A DNA stretch of 27,593 nt, from positions 1-27,593 of the forward strand of contig CAZHJA010000003.1 of assembly GCA_964532865.1 (NCBI GenBank), given 5' to 3'. Positions 1-8,399 of this stretch are shown one piece after another. The notes beneath the pieces are model-generated. The model did not search any database. It saw nothing but the letters and a program-made list of their open reading frames with translations, and had not been told where the DNA came from. A program made the position numbers and the translations under genes. Source of the stretch: CAZHJA01 sp964532865 (GTDB lineage Bacteria > Patescibacteriota > Microgenomatia > UBA1406 > GWC2-37-13). Each line of letters begins with the position of its first letter. Position 1 is the first letter of the stretch.

Positions 1-1164
1 ATATCCTTCATCATATTTATTCCCAGTTCCTAAAGGCTGAATTAAAAGAGAATAATCCTGCGTATCACAAATATTATCAAGATTAATATCGCAAATATTT
101 AAAACACTTTCTTCATTCTTTCCTAAATTATTTCTAATAAAAGAAATGTCATAAGAATCAATTACTCCATTTTGTTTTCCATTTTCAGGCAAGTCTCCTG
201 AAAGAATATTAATATTTGAAAAATCCAATGTCTCTTCCTGTGAAATTGTAAAACCTTCATCTGTTTGCGCGCAAGAATAATCTCCAATATTTCCTTCAGT
301 AGGATTACTCACACATATTCTCTTTTGAAGATGTTTTGGCCCTTTTATATATACTTTATATTTTTCTGTTTCATCTGTATTAAACTCAACTTCTCCCTTC
401 CAAATACCACTGTCATCTGATACAAAATCTATATAATTTTCCTGTATATCGCCAGTATCTGAGACTAAAACAACTTTAACATTCATTTTATTTATGCTTT
501 CTTCTGGTTTTCTTGAAATCCCTTGAAACTTAAGTAAAAGATTTGGGGTAATACCCTGACTATTAATTTTTAATTTAGCTACACTTGGACTTGTTACGAT
601 TTCTGATATTGTATTATCTGCATTTACTTTATAAAACCATGACACAGATGAATCTATGGTTATTGATGTAGGGTCTTTTGACTTTGAAGTAAAATTTAAT
701 GAAATTATTTCTGTTTCCCTGTCAGACAATAATAAATAGCCTTCAGGTGATTGAATTTCACCTTGAATACGTATTAATCCTGCCTTATTAATAATCTCAA
801 GTTTTGAATTATCCTGTCCGATATCTGTACTTACTATACCTATTTTATAATCAACACTTTTTATCTGAACCTTTGTAATATCAAACCGTATTTCCATTTT
901 ATACCCCTGAATTGTTATATCTGATGAGGGTTTAGCAACAATCACTGAAGTTTGATCCTGTTCTGCTTCACTGGTTATTGAGTTTGGATTAAAAGATATA
1001 TTAACAGTGTCTGCAGAAGCTCTTCCTTTTTCTCCTTCCTGCAACATATATTTTGCCATTAAATAACCTACAATACATAAAATTATCAGCAATATTACTA
1101 TTTTATTTTTATTATTCATAAAAAATCTATAAAATCTTTTAGAATCTTTTTTTAAAATTCCCAT
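1..1164 (-). CDS. Membrane-anchored protein with cohesin-like module and C-terminal dockerin-like repeats (3' end outside window)
   Basis: An open frame of 388 codons starts at the ATG complementary to 1162-1164 and runs off the left edge without a stop. Residues 22-36 form one hydrophobic segment after a basic N-terminus, so the rest is probably outside the cell. Residues about 52-190 look like a cohesin-type beta-sandwich (DTVNISFNP early, then GYKMEIRFD). A second beta-rich region follows. Residues about 326-378 contain two Asp-rich, calcium-loop-like repeats (NGVIDSYDISFIRNNLG and DINLDNICDTQDYSLLI), as in type I dockerins. The start lies 1 nt after the stop of the upstream dockerin gene, so the two are probably cotranscribed. 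A second ATG at codon 16 is a possible alternative start. The cohesin assignment rests on pattern only; another Ig-like adhesin fold is possible. Confidence 0.7.
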   Translation of the reverse strand, partial: MGILKKDSKRFYRFFMNNKNKIVILLIILCIVGYLMAKYMLQEGEKGRASADTVNISFNPNSITSEAEQDQTSVIVAKPSSDITIQGYKMEIRFDITKVQIKSVDYKIGIVSTDIGQDNSKLEIINKAGLIRIQGEIQSPEGYLLLSDRETEIISLNFTSKSKDPTSITIDSSVSWFYKVNADNTISEIVTSPSVAKLKINSQGITPNLLLKFQGISRKPEESINKMNVKVVLVSDTGDIQENYIDFVSDDSGIWKGEVEFNTDETEKYKVYIKGPKHLQKRICVSNPTEGNIGDYSCAQTDEGFTISQEETLDFSNINILSGDLPENGKQNGVIDSYDISFIRNNLGKNEESVLNICDINLDNICDTQDYSLLIQPLGTGNKYDEGY

Positions 1165-1165
1165 T

Positions 1166-2245
1166 TTATCTATCAGTTAATACTTGTAATATTACATCTT
1201 TGTCTTTTTCATTAATCTCTCCATCTCCATTAAAATCAGGATTTACTGATACTGGTATTTTACCTTCATTTAAGGCACGGATATAATAAAAGTAATCTAT
1301 TGATGTAATGTCACTGTCTCCATCTGCGTCTCCTTTAGTTCTTTTATTTCTATTACACCAAGTGTTTTTGTCTTGAGCTTCAAGCTCTGATGTAAAATAT
1401 TCAGTAGAAAGAGAGCATTTTATTGGACTACCGTAATAAATTTCTCTTCTTAAAAGTTCTCCGCTTTCATTAAACCATGAATTTAATACTGGATAATAGT
1501 CAAAATCGCATTTATTATTACAAGTGCCATTACTGTCACATACGCAAGTATTACTTGGCGTTAGAGAAACAGTAGGCGTACCTGGGCCTGATGTAGGACT
1601 TACTTGAGTAGTTGGAGAAACAGTAGTATCAGGAGAAGTTGTAGGTGTAGGAGTTTGATTTGCAGGCTGAGTTGGACTTACTGTTCCATTTTTCCAATTT
1701 TGATAATCTTGCCAAAGCCCTGGATATTTAATTGGAACTTGTCTTACAAAAGGATTATTTGGAGACACCGAATCAATTAATAAAATTAAAATATCATTTT
1801 TAAAGCGCTGTGAAAGTGGCACTGGCTGGATATTTCTAATATTACAAACACTGTCATTCCAATATCGTCCACCAGCACCACAGCCATCGGGGGAATCTGT
1901 TACCAAATCACACTGGGTTGTAAGACAATACCTTTGATCTAAAGGACTACATTTCATAGGATTATTTGTTCTTACCATCTCATAACAACATAAAGAAGGA
2001 AATCCTTCACATAATTTATACTGGCAAAACTCAAATATCTCTCCATTAAAAAGCTCCCTCGACTTTATTTCCCACTCTGTATTAAATACCGGATATTCCC
2101 CACATAGTGGAGCCTGGCTGCACATGTCATACATTCCTCCACTGCATAAATTTGGAAGCTCAGTATCTCCAAATGCATTTGTGTAAGGTGGAAGAAGAAT
2201 AAAGAACAAGGATATACTAAGCGATACTAATATTTTCTTAAACAT
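1166..2245 (-). CDS. Secreted Cys-rich protein with Pro/Thr linker and C-terminal dockerin domain
   Basis: The 359-residue protein begins with a clear signal peptide (MFKKILVSLS, hydrophobic to about residue 20, likely cleavage near 25-27). Residues 30-140 are rich in cysteine, suggesting disulfides or a metal-bound extracellular fold. A Pro/Thr/Ser linker spans about 188-231 and a second short Cys module covers 232-300. Residues 305-359 form a dockerin-like pair of calcium loops (GDADGDSDITSIDYFYYIRA and DFNGDGEINEKD). Two segments resemble each other (YPVFNTEWEI near 51 and YPVLNSWFNE near 251), which hints at an internal duplication. The start follows a TATAAT at 2252-2257 by 6 nt and needs no leader. 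The role is unknown; cell-surface assembly or adhesion is plausible because the next gene has a cohesin-like module. Confidence 0.8.
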   Translation of the reverse strand: MFKKILVSLSISLFFILLPPYTNAFGDTELPNLCSGGMYDMCSQAPLCGEYPVFNTEWEIKSRELFNGEIFEFCQYKLCEGFPSLCCYEMVRTNNPMKCSPLDQRYCLTTQCDLVTDSPDGCGAGGRYWNDSVCNIRNIQPVPLSQRFKNDILILLIDSVSPNNPFVRQVPIKYPGLWQDYQNWKNGTVSPTQPANQTPTPTTSPDTTVSPTTQVSPTSGPGTPTVSLTPSNTCVCDSNGTCNNKCDFDYYPVLNSWFNESGELLRREIYYGSPIKCSLSTEYFTSELEAQDKNTWCNRNKRTKGDADGDSDITSIDYFYYIRALNEGKIPVSVNPDFNGDGEINEKDKDVILQVLTDR

Positions 2246-2251
2246 AAGGAT

Positions 2252-2257
2252 ATTATA
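2252..2257 (-). promoter_or_regulatory. -10 box for the dockerin gene, leaderless geometry
   Basis: The minus strand reads TATAAT, then 6 nt, then the ATG at 2245. That puts the expected +1 on or next to the A of the start codon. I see no TTGACA-like -35 box at 16-18 nt. Confidence 0.6.
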
Positions 2258-2276
2258 AATATTATCACAAATATAT

Positions 2277-4064
2277 CTAATCTTTCAAGCCCTTACGCAT
2301 ATATATTCTAAAAACAGGATGGTCAAATACTGTCCATGTTTCTTCAGCATCTTCATCTGGTAATGTAATTAATGTATGTCCAAAAAGAGAAAACTTTGGA
2401 TATGATGAAAACTCTGCTATTTTTTTAAAGCCCAAATTACCTGAAAACAAATCTTTATAGTATTTATTAATTTCAGGATACTCTTCTTTTAAATTATTGC
2501 ATCTATCATTGAAATAACCTAAAAACTCAGTATTTTCACCTTTTTCATTAATACAAGTATTATTTGCAAAAACTCTTCTTGAAGGAATAAAAATATAGTC
2601 AGCATTTTCGATATGCTTTTTTAGCTGTTTTTGAAGTAGTGCATTATTATCCAAATCATAAAAGTTAAAAGAAATATACGTATAATTACGATATTTTATT
2701 TTCATATCTTTATTTTTGTTATCTATTATTGGCAAATCAACAACATTTGCAGTTTCAGATAAAATATATGAATTATCAGGAATATTTTTATAAATCCATT
2801 TTGATGCTTTAAAACGAATATCAGTATTTGTATATATGGATAAATATGCAATACCGGGGATTAACAAAGATATATATAATGGAAAAAACAATATATATAT
2901 AAAATATTTTTTAAAAAAACTATTTTTAAAAGTATGCGCTTTTGAAAATAATTTAAGAAAAAATAATATAGAAAAAAGCAAAGTTATAGGAAAAATAGGT
3001 GTTATAAATCTGATCCATTTTGCAAATAAAAACGATTGTGGAATAAAATATACAAGAAAAGCAAACCTAAGAAGATTGATTTCTTTTTTCTTCCAAGTTA
3101 AAAATAAAAAGCCAAGTAATGAAGAAATATATAAAGGCAGTCCCAAAGCATATGGAAATATATATCTAAGTTGAAATATTGTGGGAATAGAATATTTAAA
3201 CTGTCTTGTATAAAAAGCAACATATCTTCCAAATGCAACATCTGATTCATATCTCATTGAGCTTAAAAAATCTGATTGGGAAATAATATTATGAGGAGAA
3301 AAAATAATCATACTAAGTACTGTTATTGCAAGAAAAAATAGAATATATAAAATATGTTTGAAATAATGTTTATTATTACCAATTTTTAAAAATAAGCAAA
3401 CAATTGGAACAGATATAAAAAATATTCCTGTTGTTTTTGTAGAAATTGCAAGACCTGAGAAAAATCCCAAATATATTATTTGTTTAATTTCAACTTTTTT
3501 GTTTTTAATAAGTAAAATAGATAAATAAACAATAATTGAGTAAAAAAGCATAAGCAATGATTCTGTAGTCCCAAAATGAGAAAACTGTATAAAAAAAGGA
3601 GAAAATATAATAATTAAAAAAGCAAGTAAAAGCTTAAAATCAAATATTTTAATTTTTTTGTTTTTTGAAGATTTTGTCTGAATTAATAATCTAAAAATAA
3701 ACAAAAGCACTACAGCATTAATAACTGACGCAAGACCAGATATTGCTCTTAAAATTATTACAGCATCAGTAAAAAATATATTCTTTAAATTTCCAATTAA
3801 AAAATAGTATATTTTTAATAAAAAAAATCCTAAATATAATGGAAATTGTCCATAAGCGAAAAATTCAGGATTAAAACAGCTTTTTAATTGTTTTAGATTA
3901 AATATTTGAAATTCACTACAATTTAATTGAGACAAAGCATGAGCCATATTGCGTTCATCAGGATGCATAGGATAGGGAAGACCCCAATCAAGATTTATTA
4001 ATCTTGTATAAATAAGCAAAAATAAAAGTAGAATAAATAATAAGGGCTTGATTTTCTTTACCAT
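2277..4064 (-). CDS. GT39/PMT-like multi-membrane glycosyltransferase
   Basis: The 595-residue protein has about ten or more hydrophobic segments between residues 8 and 425, followed by a soluble C-terminal part. An HPDER motif at residues 34-38, in the first loop after membrane segment 1, matches the acidic catalytic loop of the PMT/ArnT/GT39 superfamily, which uses polyprenyl-phosphate sugars to glycosylate lipids or proteins on the outer face of the membrane. Acceptor and sugar cannot be read from the sequence. It ends with TAG, the only TAG stop seen here. The start is preceded by TATAAT with a 7-nt gap. It is separated from the downstream dockerin gene by only 31 nt, but that gene has its own -10 there. 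Confidence 0.75.
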   Translation of the reverse strand: MVKKIKPLLFILLLFLLIYTRLINLDWGLPYPMHPDERNMAHALSQLNCSEFQIFNLKQLKSCFNPEFFAYGQFPLYLGFFLLKIYYFLIGNLKNIFFTDAVIILRAISGLASVINAVVLLFIFRLLIQTKSSKNKKIKIFDFKLLLAFLIIIFSPFFIQFSHFGTTESLLMLFYSIIVYLSILLIKNKKVEIKQIIYLGFFSGLAISTKTTGIFFISVPIVCLFLKIGNNKHYFKHILYILFFLAITVLSMIIFSPHNIISQSDFLSSMRYESDVAFGRYVAFYTRQFKYSIPTIFQLRYIFPYALGLPLYISSLLGFLFLTWKKKEINLLRFAFLVYFIPQSFLFAKWIRFITPIFPITLLFSILFFLKLFSKAHTFKNSFFKKYFIYILFFPLYISLLIPGIAYLSIYTNTDIRFKASKWIYKNIPDNSYILSETANVVDLPIIDNKNKDMKIKYRNYTYISFNFYDLDNNALLQKQLKKHIENADYIFIPSRRVFANNTCINEKGENTEFLGYFNDRCNNLKEEYPEINKYYKDLFSGNLGFKKIAEFSSYPKFSLFGHTLITLPDEDAEETWTVFDHPVFRIYMRKGLKD

Positions 4065-4071
4065 TAATACT

Positions 4072-4077
4072 ATTATA
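4072..4077 (-). promoter_or_regulatory. -10 box for the GT39-like gene, leaderless geometry
   Basis: The minus strand reads TATAAT, AGTATTA (7 nt), ATG. Predicted transcription starts at the start codon. Confidence 0.6.
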
Positions 4078-4081
4078 TATT

Positions 4082-4147
4082 CATAATTTCAAGAAAGAGA
4101 TTGAAAATCAACAAAAACTCTTTCAAGCCAAAATTTGTGAACAGACT
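4082..4147 (+). promoter_or_regulatory. Possible rpsF promoter and leader with hairpin
   Basis: A -10-like CATAAT lies at 4082-4087. A start near 4094 would begin the transcript at an inverted repeat, GAAAGAG (4093-4099) with CTCTTTC (4118-4124) around an 18-nt loop, leaving a leader of about 54 nt before the rpsF ATG. Leaders binding the S6:S18 complex are known in other bacteria, but I cannot see the diagnostic bulge of that motif, so autoregulation here is only a guess. Confidence 0.3.
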
Positions 4148-4411
4148 ATGACTAAATATGAGATGACATTTCTTCTTAATGAAGAGAGTGAATTAAAAAA
4201 TATTAAAGAAACAATTGAATCCCTCTCAGGCAAGATTGTTAAAGAAAATGACTTGGGTAAAAAAATCCTTGCATATCCTATTAAAAAGTTAAATAGTGCC
4301 AGGTTCTATAATTTTCTAATTGAAATTGATAAAGGCAAATTATTAGAATTAAAGAAAAAATTAAATTTTAATGAAAAACTCATTCGTTATTTATTATTAA
4401 TTTATGAATAA
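4148..4411 (+). CDS. rpsF: 30S ribosomal protein S6
   Basis: The 87-residue protein has the S6 pattern: MTKYEMTFLL at the start, a beta-alpha-beta core, the segment KILAYPIKKLNSARFYNFLI, and a last strand (RYLLLIYE). It is slightly shorter than common S6 proteins (95-130 residues) because it has almost no C-terminal tail. S6 binds the central domain of 16S rRNA as a pair with S18. The order rpsF-ssb-rpsR is the conserved bacterial one, with gaps of 6 nt on each side of ssb. Confidence 0.95.
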   Translation: MTKYEMTFLLNEESELKNIKETIESLSGKIVKENDLGKKILAYPIKKLNSARFYNFLIEIDKGKLLELKKKLNFNEKLIRYLLLIYE

Positions 4412-4417
4412 AAAAAT

Positions 4418-4939
4418 ATGGCAAGCAGATCTTTAAACAGAGTGATGTTAATTGGAAATTTAACTCGTGACCCAGAATTAAAATACACGCAGGCTGGAAC
4501 TGCTATATGTACTTTTGCAGTTGCAACAAATAGAACATGGAAAACACAGGACGGACAAACAAAAGACGATGTACAATATCATCGAATTGTTTCATGGCAG
4601 AAATTAGCAGAACTTTGCGGCAAATTATTATCAAAAGGAAGCAAAGTATTTCTTGAAGGAAGAATCACATATCGGACATTTACAGGAAGAGATGGTCAAG
4701 AAAGATCAATAACAGAAATTATCCTTGATGATTTTATTGTTTTCACTTATGGAAAAAGAACAAGTACAGATTTTCAGGCCTCCCAAACACAACAGCCAGA
4801 AAGTAAAATTAAGATAGAGGGAGAGGAAAAAAAAGATAAAGAGGAAAAAGAACAAGGAGAGGAAAAAAAAGATAAAAAACAAGAAAATGAAGCCGAACAA
4901 AATGATCAGGATATTAATCCCGAAGATATTCCTTTTTAA
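4418..4939 (+). CDS. ssb: Single-stranded DNA-binding protein
   Basis: The 173-residue protein has an N-terminal OB fold (residues about 5-110; RVMLIGNLTRDPELKYTQAG, then FLEGRITYRTF). A charged Lys/Glu tail follows (about 125-165), ending in the acidic tip INPEDIPF, the SSB partner-binding motif. It coats ssDNA during replication and repair and recruits partners through that tip. The tail is partly built from a tandem 21-bp direct repeat. It sits between rpsF and rpsR without any Shine-Dalgarno sequence. Confidence 0.95.
   Translation: MASRSLNRVMLIGNLTRDPELKYTQAGTAICTFAVATNRTWKTQDGQTKDDVQYHRIVSWQKLAELCGKLLSKGSKVFLEGRITYRTFTGRDGQERSITEIILDDFIVFTYGKRTSTDFQASQTQQPESKIKIEGEEKKDKEEKEQGEEKKDKKQENEAEQNDQDINPEDIPF
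4820..4876 (+). repeat. 21-bp perfect direct repeat inside ssb tail
   Basis: Two identical 21-bp copies lie at 4820-4840 and 4856-4876 (GGAGAGGAAAAAAAAGATAA plus A), offset by 36 bp, which keeps the reading frame. They encode the repeated GEEKKDK in the disordered linker and probably arose by slippage. Confidence 0.85.
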
Positions 4940-4945
4940 TAAAAT

Positions 4946-5155
4946 ATGAAAAAATGTTTTTTTTGTAAATATAATTCTAAACCTAATTATTTGGATATTG
5001 AAAATATTAGGAAGTTTATTTCCCCTAGAATGAAAATTCTTAATAGGGAAGATACTGGAGTGTGTGCAAAACATCAAAGAACATTAACCAAGCATATAAA
5101 ATATGCAAGATACTTAGGTCTTCTGCCCTATGTGTCATATAAAAATAATTTATAA
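4946..5155 (+). CDS. rpsR: 30S ribosomal protein S18, zinc-type
   Basis: The 69-residue protein has the S18 core (YLDIENIRKFISPRMKIL, then HQRTLTKHIKYARYLGLLPY). It keeps CFFC at the N-terminus and a C-x-x-H pair (CAKH) in the middle, the cysteine-containing zinc-binding form. S18 pairs with S6 on the small subunit platform. It is the last gene of rpsF-ssb-rpsR, 6 nt after ssb. Confidence 0.95.
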   Translation: MKKCFFCKYNSKPNYLDIENIRKFISPRMKILNREDTGVCAKHQRTLTKHIKYARYLGLLPYVSYKNNL

Positions 5156-5241
5156 AAAGAAAAGGCTTACAATTAGTTTGATTTAGAAAAAAATAGACAT
5201 TGTATTAAATTCACATACTTTCTCCCTTTTAAAAAATCTTG

Positions 5242-5247
5242 TATAAT
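5242..5247 (+). promoter_or_regulatory. -10 box for the 5254 gene, leaderless geometry
   Basis: TATAAT ends 6 nt before the ATG at 5254. A TTG at 5239 in the same frame would lie upstream of the expected transcript, so ATG 5254 is preferred. Confidence 0.65.
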
Positions 5248-5253
5248 AAAAAA

Positions 5254-5964
5254 ATGATAGTTAATATTGCCATTCCCAAAAACAGTAAGTGTCTTCTTAA
5301 AAAAGGTCAGGAAGTTGATTTTGATACTCCCTTTTTAGATACTGAAGAAAACGTTAATATTCAAATTCCTATTGCAAACAGTCTTAATATTTCTCCTTCA
5401 AAAATATTTAATTTTTTAAAAAAATTCGTAGGTGAAAATATTAAAAAAGGCGATATTATTGCAGTAAAAAAGGGATTTTTTTCATCTTATAAAGTAATTT
5501 GTGAACATGATGGAGTAATTCAGGAAATTAACCATAATGAAGGAATAATAATTATTCAAAGTGAAGATGGTCCAAAAAATAAAATCCCTGCATACTTTAA
5601 AGGAGAAATACAAGATATTAAAAACAATATTATTCATCTTAAAGTAAAAAGTGCAAATGAATTTGATATAACAAAAAGCAATAATAATTTTGGTGGTAAA
5701 ACTACATATTCAAAAAGCGACAATATTCTTCTTTCTTCTGAAATACAAAATAAAATACTAATAGCAGAAAATTTAACAGATTATGATATTTCAAAAGCTG
5801 AAGCATTAGGAATAAAAGGAATTGCAAGTACAGATAATTTATGTGAAAATAGTGAAGTTTTATGCGCTCAAATACAAAAAAAAGATATTGAAAAAATCTT
5901 TGATATTAAACTTCCATATTGTTTTATTGATAAAGAAAGGAGTAAAATAGTCTTTTATGCTTAA
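5254..5964 (+). CDS. Uncharacterised protein with barrel-sandwich (lipoyl-like) N-terminal domain
   Basis: The 236-residue protein starts at ATG 5254. Residues 1 to about 105 look like a barrel-sandwich hybrid fold as in RnfC/NqrA N-termini or carrier domains: a GQEVDFDTPF segment, then VGENIKKGDIIAVKKGFF, then EHDGVIQEINHNEGIIII. The residues are not those of a typical lipoyl-lysine site, so it may be a structural barrel only. The C-terminal half contains FGGKTTYS and the segment KILIAENLTDYDISKAEALG, which suggests a small alpha/beta domain. No signal peptide is visible. Its end overlaps the ctpA start by 8 nt, so the two are probably translationally linked. I do not recognise a named family. 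Confidence 0.6.
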   Translation: MIVNIAIPKNSKCLLKKGQEVDFDTPFLDTEENVNIQIPIANSLNISPSKIFNFLKKFVGENIKKGDIIAVKKGFFSSYKVICEHDGVIQEINHNEGIIIIQSEDGPKNKIPAYFKGEIQDIKNNIIHLKVKSANEFDITKSNNNFGGKTTYSKSDNILLSSEIQNKILIAENLTDYDISKAEALGIKGIASTDNLCENSEVLCAQIQKKDIEKIFDIKLPYCFIDKERSKIVFYA

Positions 5965-7198
5965 GAAAAATATTACAAACAAGCTTCTTATAATCTCCAT
6001 AGTTATATTTCTTTTTGGAACAGGATTTAAGCTTGGAGAATTTAATGCAAATAATTCTCAAATATATACACAAAGCTTTAAAATCTATAATGCAAATAAA
6101 AAAAATCTTGATTTCTCATTATTTTGGGAGGCATGGGATAAGGTTGAAAATAAATTCGTTGAAAAAGACAAGCTTAAACCTGAAAAAATGTTTTACGGAG
6201 CTATTAAAGGAATGGTTGCCTCTCTTGAAGATCCACATACATACTTTTTAACTCCTGAAGAAAATAAACAATCAAAAGATGATCTTGAAGGTAAATTTGA
6301 AGGAATTGGAGCACAGCTTGGATTAAAAGACAATAGGGTAGTTATTATTGCTCCTTTAAAAAATTCTCCTGCAGAAAATGCAGGGGTAAGAGCAGGAGAC
6401 TATATTACTCATGTTGATGGCGAATCAATACAAGGCTGGACTTTACTTCAAGCTGTAAAAAAGATAAGAGGACCTAAAGGAACAAAAGTAGTTCTTGGCT
6501 TGGAAAGAAAAGGAGAAGAAGTAGAAGTTGAAATAATTCGTAATGAAATTATAATAAATTCAGTTGAGCTTGAATATGAAACTAGAAAAGACTGTAATAA
6601 TAACTGCGATCAGATTGCACATCTTAAGCTTATCCAATTTGGTGAAAATACAAATAATGAATGGGATAAGGCAATAAATAAAATAGTAGAAAAGTGGAAA
6701 AATAAAGAAATTAAGGGGCTTGTTCTTGATTTAAGAGACAATCCAGGAGGCTATCTTCAAAGTTCAGTATATTTGGCGTCAGAATTCCTTCCAAAAGGTA
6801 AGCTTGTTGTAAGGCAGGAATCAACCGATAGCGATATTAAAGACTACAATGTAACAAGAAATGGCAAACTATTAGACATTCCTCTTATAATTTTAATAAA
6901 TAAAGGTTCAGCATCTGCTTCAGAAATAATGGCAGGAGCATTAAGAGATAATAAAAGTACAAAACTTATTGGAGAACAAAGTTTTGGAAAAGGATCTGTT
7001 CAAGAAGCTTTTGACTTGAAAAAAGGAGCAGGAATACATGTTACTGTTTCTAAATGGATTCTCCCAAATGGAGATTGGATTAATAAAAAGGGAATAAAGC
7101 CTGATATAATAATTGAAAACGAAATAGAAGAAGGAAATACAATAACAAAAGAAACAGACAAACAACTTGAAAAAGCAATTGAAGAAGTATTAAAATAA
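5957..7198 (+). CDS. ctpA: C-terminal processing peptidase, S41 family
   Basis: The 413-residue protein has an N-terminal membrane anchor (residues about 10-27), an N-terminal helical region, a PDZ domain (about 100-190) and the S41 catalytic domain. The catalytic dyad is visible as S320 in GSASASE and K345 in FGKGSVQ, with the 25-residue spacing seen in E. coli Prc. It is expected to cut the C-termini of unfolded or processed envelope proteins outside the membrane. It overlaps the preceding gene and is followed after 5 nt by an HtrA-type protease, so the three probably form one unit for envelope protein quality control. Confidence 0.9.
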   Translation: MLKKNITNKLLIISIVIFLFGTGFKLGEFNANNSQIYTQSFKIYNANKKNLDFSLFWEAWDKVENKFVEKDKLKPEKMFYGAIKGMVASLEDPHTYFLTPEENKQSKDDLEGKFEGIGAQLGLKDNRVVIIAPLKNSPAENAGVRAGDYITHVDGESIQGWTLLQAVKKIRGPKGTKVVLGLERKGEEVEVEIIRNEIIINSVELEYETRKDCNNNCDQIAHLKLIQFGENTNNEWDKAINKIVEKWKNKEIKGLVLDLRDNPGGYLQSSVYLASEFLPKGKLVVRQESTDSDIKDYNVTRNGKLLDIPLIILINKGSASASEIMAGALRDNKSTKLIGEQSFGKGSVQEAFDLKKGAGIHVTVSKWILPNGDWINKKGIKPDIIIENEIEEGNTITKETDKQLEKAIEEVLK

Positions 7199-7203
7199 AT
7201 ATT

Positions 7204-8358
7204 ATGAAAAAAATAATATATATTGCAATTCTAATTATTGTAATTGCAGCCGTTGCTCAACAGGCAAATAAACTTTTGGGGATTGATCTGGAAAAGCATA
7301 TTAAACTTCCAAAAAATGAAAAGGAGGAAACTAGTGTTGAAAAACAAAACTTAGTATATGAAGAATCAGTAATAATAAAAGTAGTAGAAGATTCTCTTCC
7401 TTCTGTTGTAACTGTTGGAATAAGCAAGGTGCTGTCAACCAAAGACCGATTAGAAATTGATCCTTTTGATTTTTTTGGGCCTTTTAAAACAATTCCTGGT
7501 ACAAAAAAGAAAATAGAGCAAAATATTGGAAGCGGATTTATTATCTCCAAAGATGGACTTATTATTACAAATAAGCATGTTGTATCAGATAGTCAAGCTG
7601 ACTATAAAGTAATTACAAATAATGAAAAAGAATATGAGGTAAAAAAAATATACAGGGATCCTTTAAATGATTTGGCAATAATTAAAATAGATGACAATGG
7701 ATTAAAACCTTTAAAACTAGGAGACTCTTCGAAACTTAAATTAGGACAACTTGCAATTGCTATTGGAACTCCTTTAGGAGAATTTACAAATACAATAACT
7801 TCAGGAATAATTTCAGGTCTTGGAAGAGGAATAACCGCAGGCTCCCCATTTGAAGGATTTGTTGAAAAACTTGATAATGTAATTCAAACTGATGCTGCAA
7901 TTAGCGCTGGAAACTCAGGAGGTCCTCTTCTTAATTCAAAAGGACAAGTCATTGGAATAAACACAGCTATTGCCGGAGAAGCAGAAAATATTGGATTTGC
8001 AATTCCAGTAAATGTTGCAAAAGGTCTTATTGACAAATTTGAAGAAAGAGGATTTGATTACAAAACACCATATATGGGAATAAGATATCAAATGGTAGAC
8101 AAACAAACTGCAATATTAAATAAAATTGCAGAAGGAGCATATATTATTGAAGTTGTTCCTGATTCTCCTGCAGAAAAAGCAGGTCTTGAAGATGAAGACA
8201 TTATTACTGAATTTGACGGGAAAGAAATTAATGGAAAGGATGATCAAGGACTTGCAAAAGTAATTCTTGAGAAAAATGCAGGAGATAAAGTAAAGATACA
8301 ATATGTAAGAGATGGAAAAGTAAAAACAACCACAATTATTCTTGAAGCTTCTCCTTAA
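7204..8358 (+). CDS. HtrA/DegP-type serine protease with PDZ domain
   Basis: The 384-residue protein starts with a membrane segment (residues about 4-18). The trypsin-like domain shows the triad H125 (NKHVVSD), D156 (NDLAIIKI) and S238 (GNSGGPLL). One PDZ domain follows (about 290-380; YIIEVVPDSPAEKAGLEDED). One PDZ plus a membrane anchor matches the DegS/HtrA-like arrangement. It degrades misfolded envelope proteins or senses envelope stress. It lies 5 nt after ctpA, so the two proteases are probably coexpressed. Confidence 0.9.
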   Translation: MKKIIYIAILIIVIAAVAQQANKLLGIDLEKHIKLPKNEKEETSVEKQNLVYEESVIIKVVEDSLPSVVTVGISKVLSTKDRLEIDPFDFFGPFKTIPGTKKKIEQNIGSGFIISKDGLIITNKHVVSDSQADYKVITNNEKEYEVKKIYRDPLNDLAIIKIDDNGLKPLKLGDSSKLKLGQLAIAIGTPLGEFTNTITSGIISGLGRGITAGSPFEGFVEKLDNVIQTDAAISAGNSGGPLLNSKGQVIGINTAIAGEAENIGFAIPVNVAKGLIDKFEERGFDYKTPYMGIRYQMVDKQTAILNKIAEGAYIIEVVPDSPAEKAGLEDEDIITEFDGKEINGKDDQGLAKVILEKNAGDKVKIQYVRDGKVKTTTIILEASP

Positions 8359-8371
8359 GCTTTAATAAATA

Positions 8372-8377
8372 TATAAT
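8372..8377 (+). promoter_or_regulatory. Candidate -10 box for the DUF167 gene
   Basis: TATAAT lies 22 nt before ATG 8400 and would give a leader of about 16 nt. The area is AT-rich, so this may be chance. Confidence 0.35.
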
Positions 8378-8399
8378 ATATCAAGTTTTCCATATATTT

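Noticed and set aside
4706..5077. Minus-strand frame opposite ssb and rpsR
   Set aside because: Its Phe-rich sequence is simply the complement of the Lys/Glu repeat codons.
5239..5253. TTG start giving five extra codons before ATG 5254
   Set aside because: It lies before and inside the TATAAT box, so it would be upstream of the predicted transcript.
8347..8364. AAGCTT repeated around CTCCTT after the HtrA gene as a terminator
   Set aside because: AAGCTT is itself a palindrome, the stem is weak and no T-run follows.
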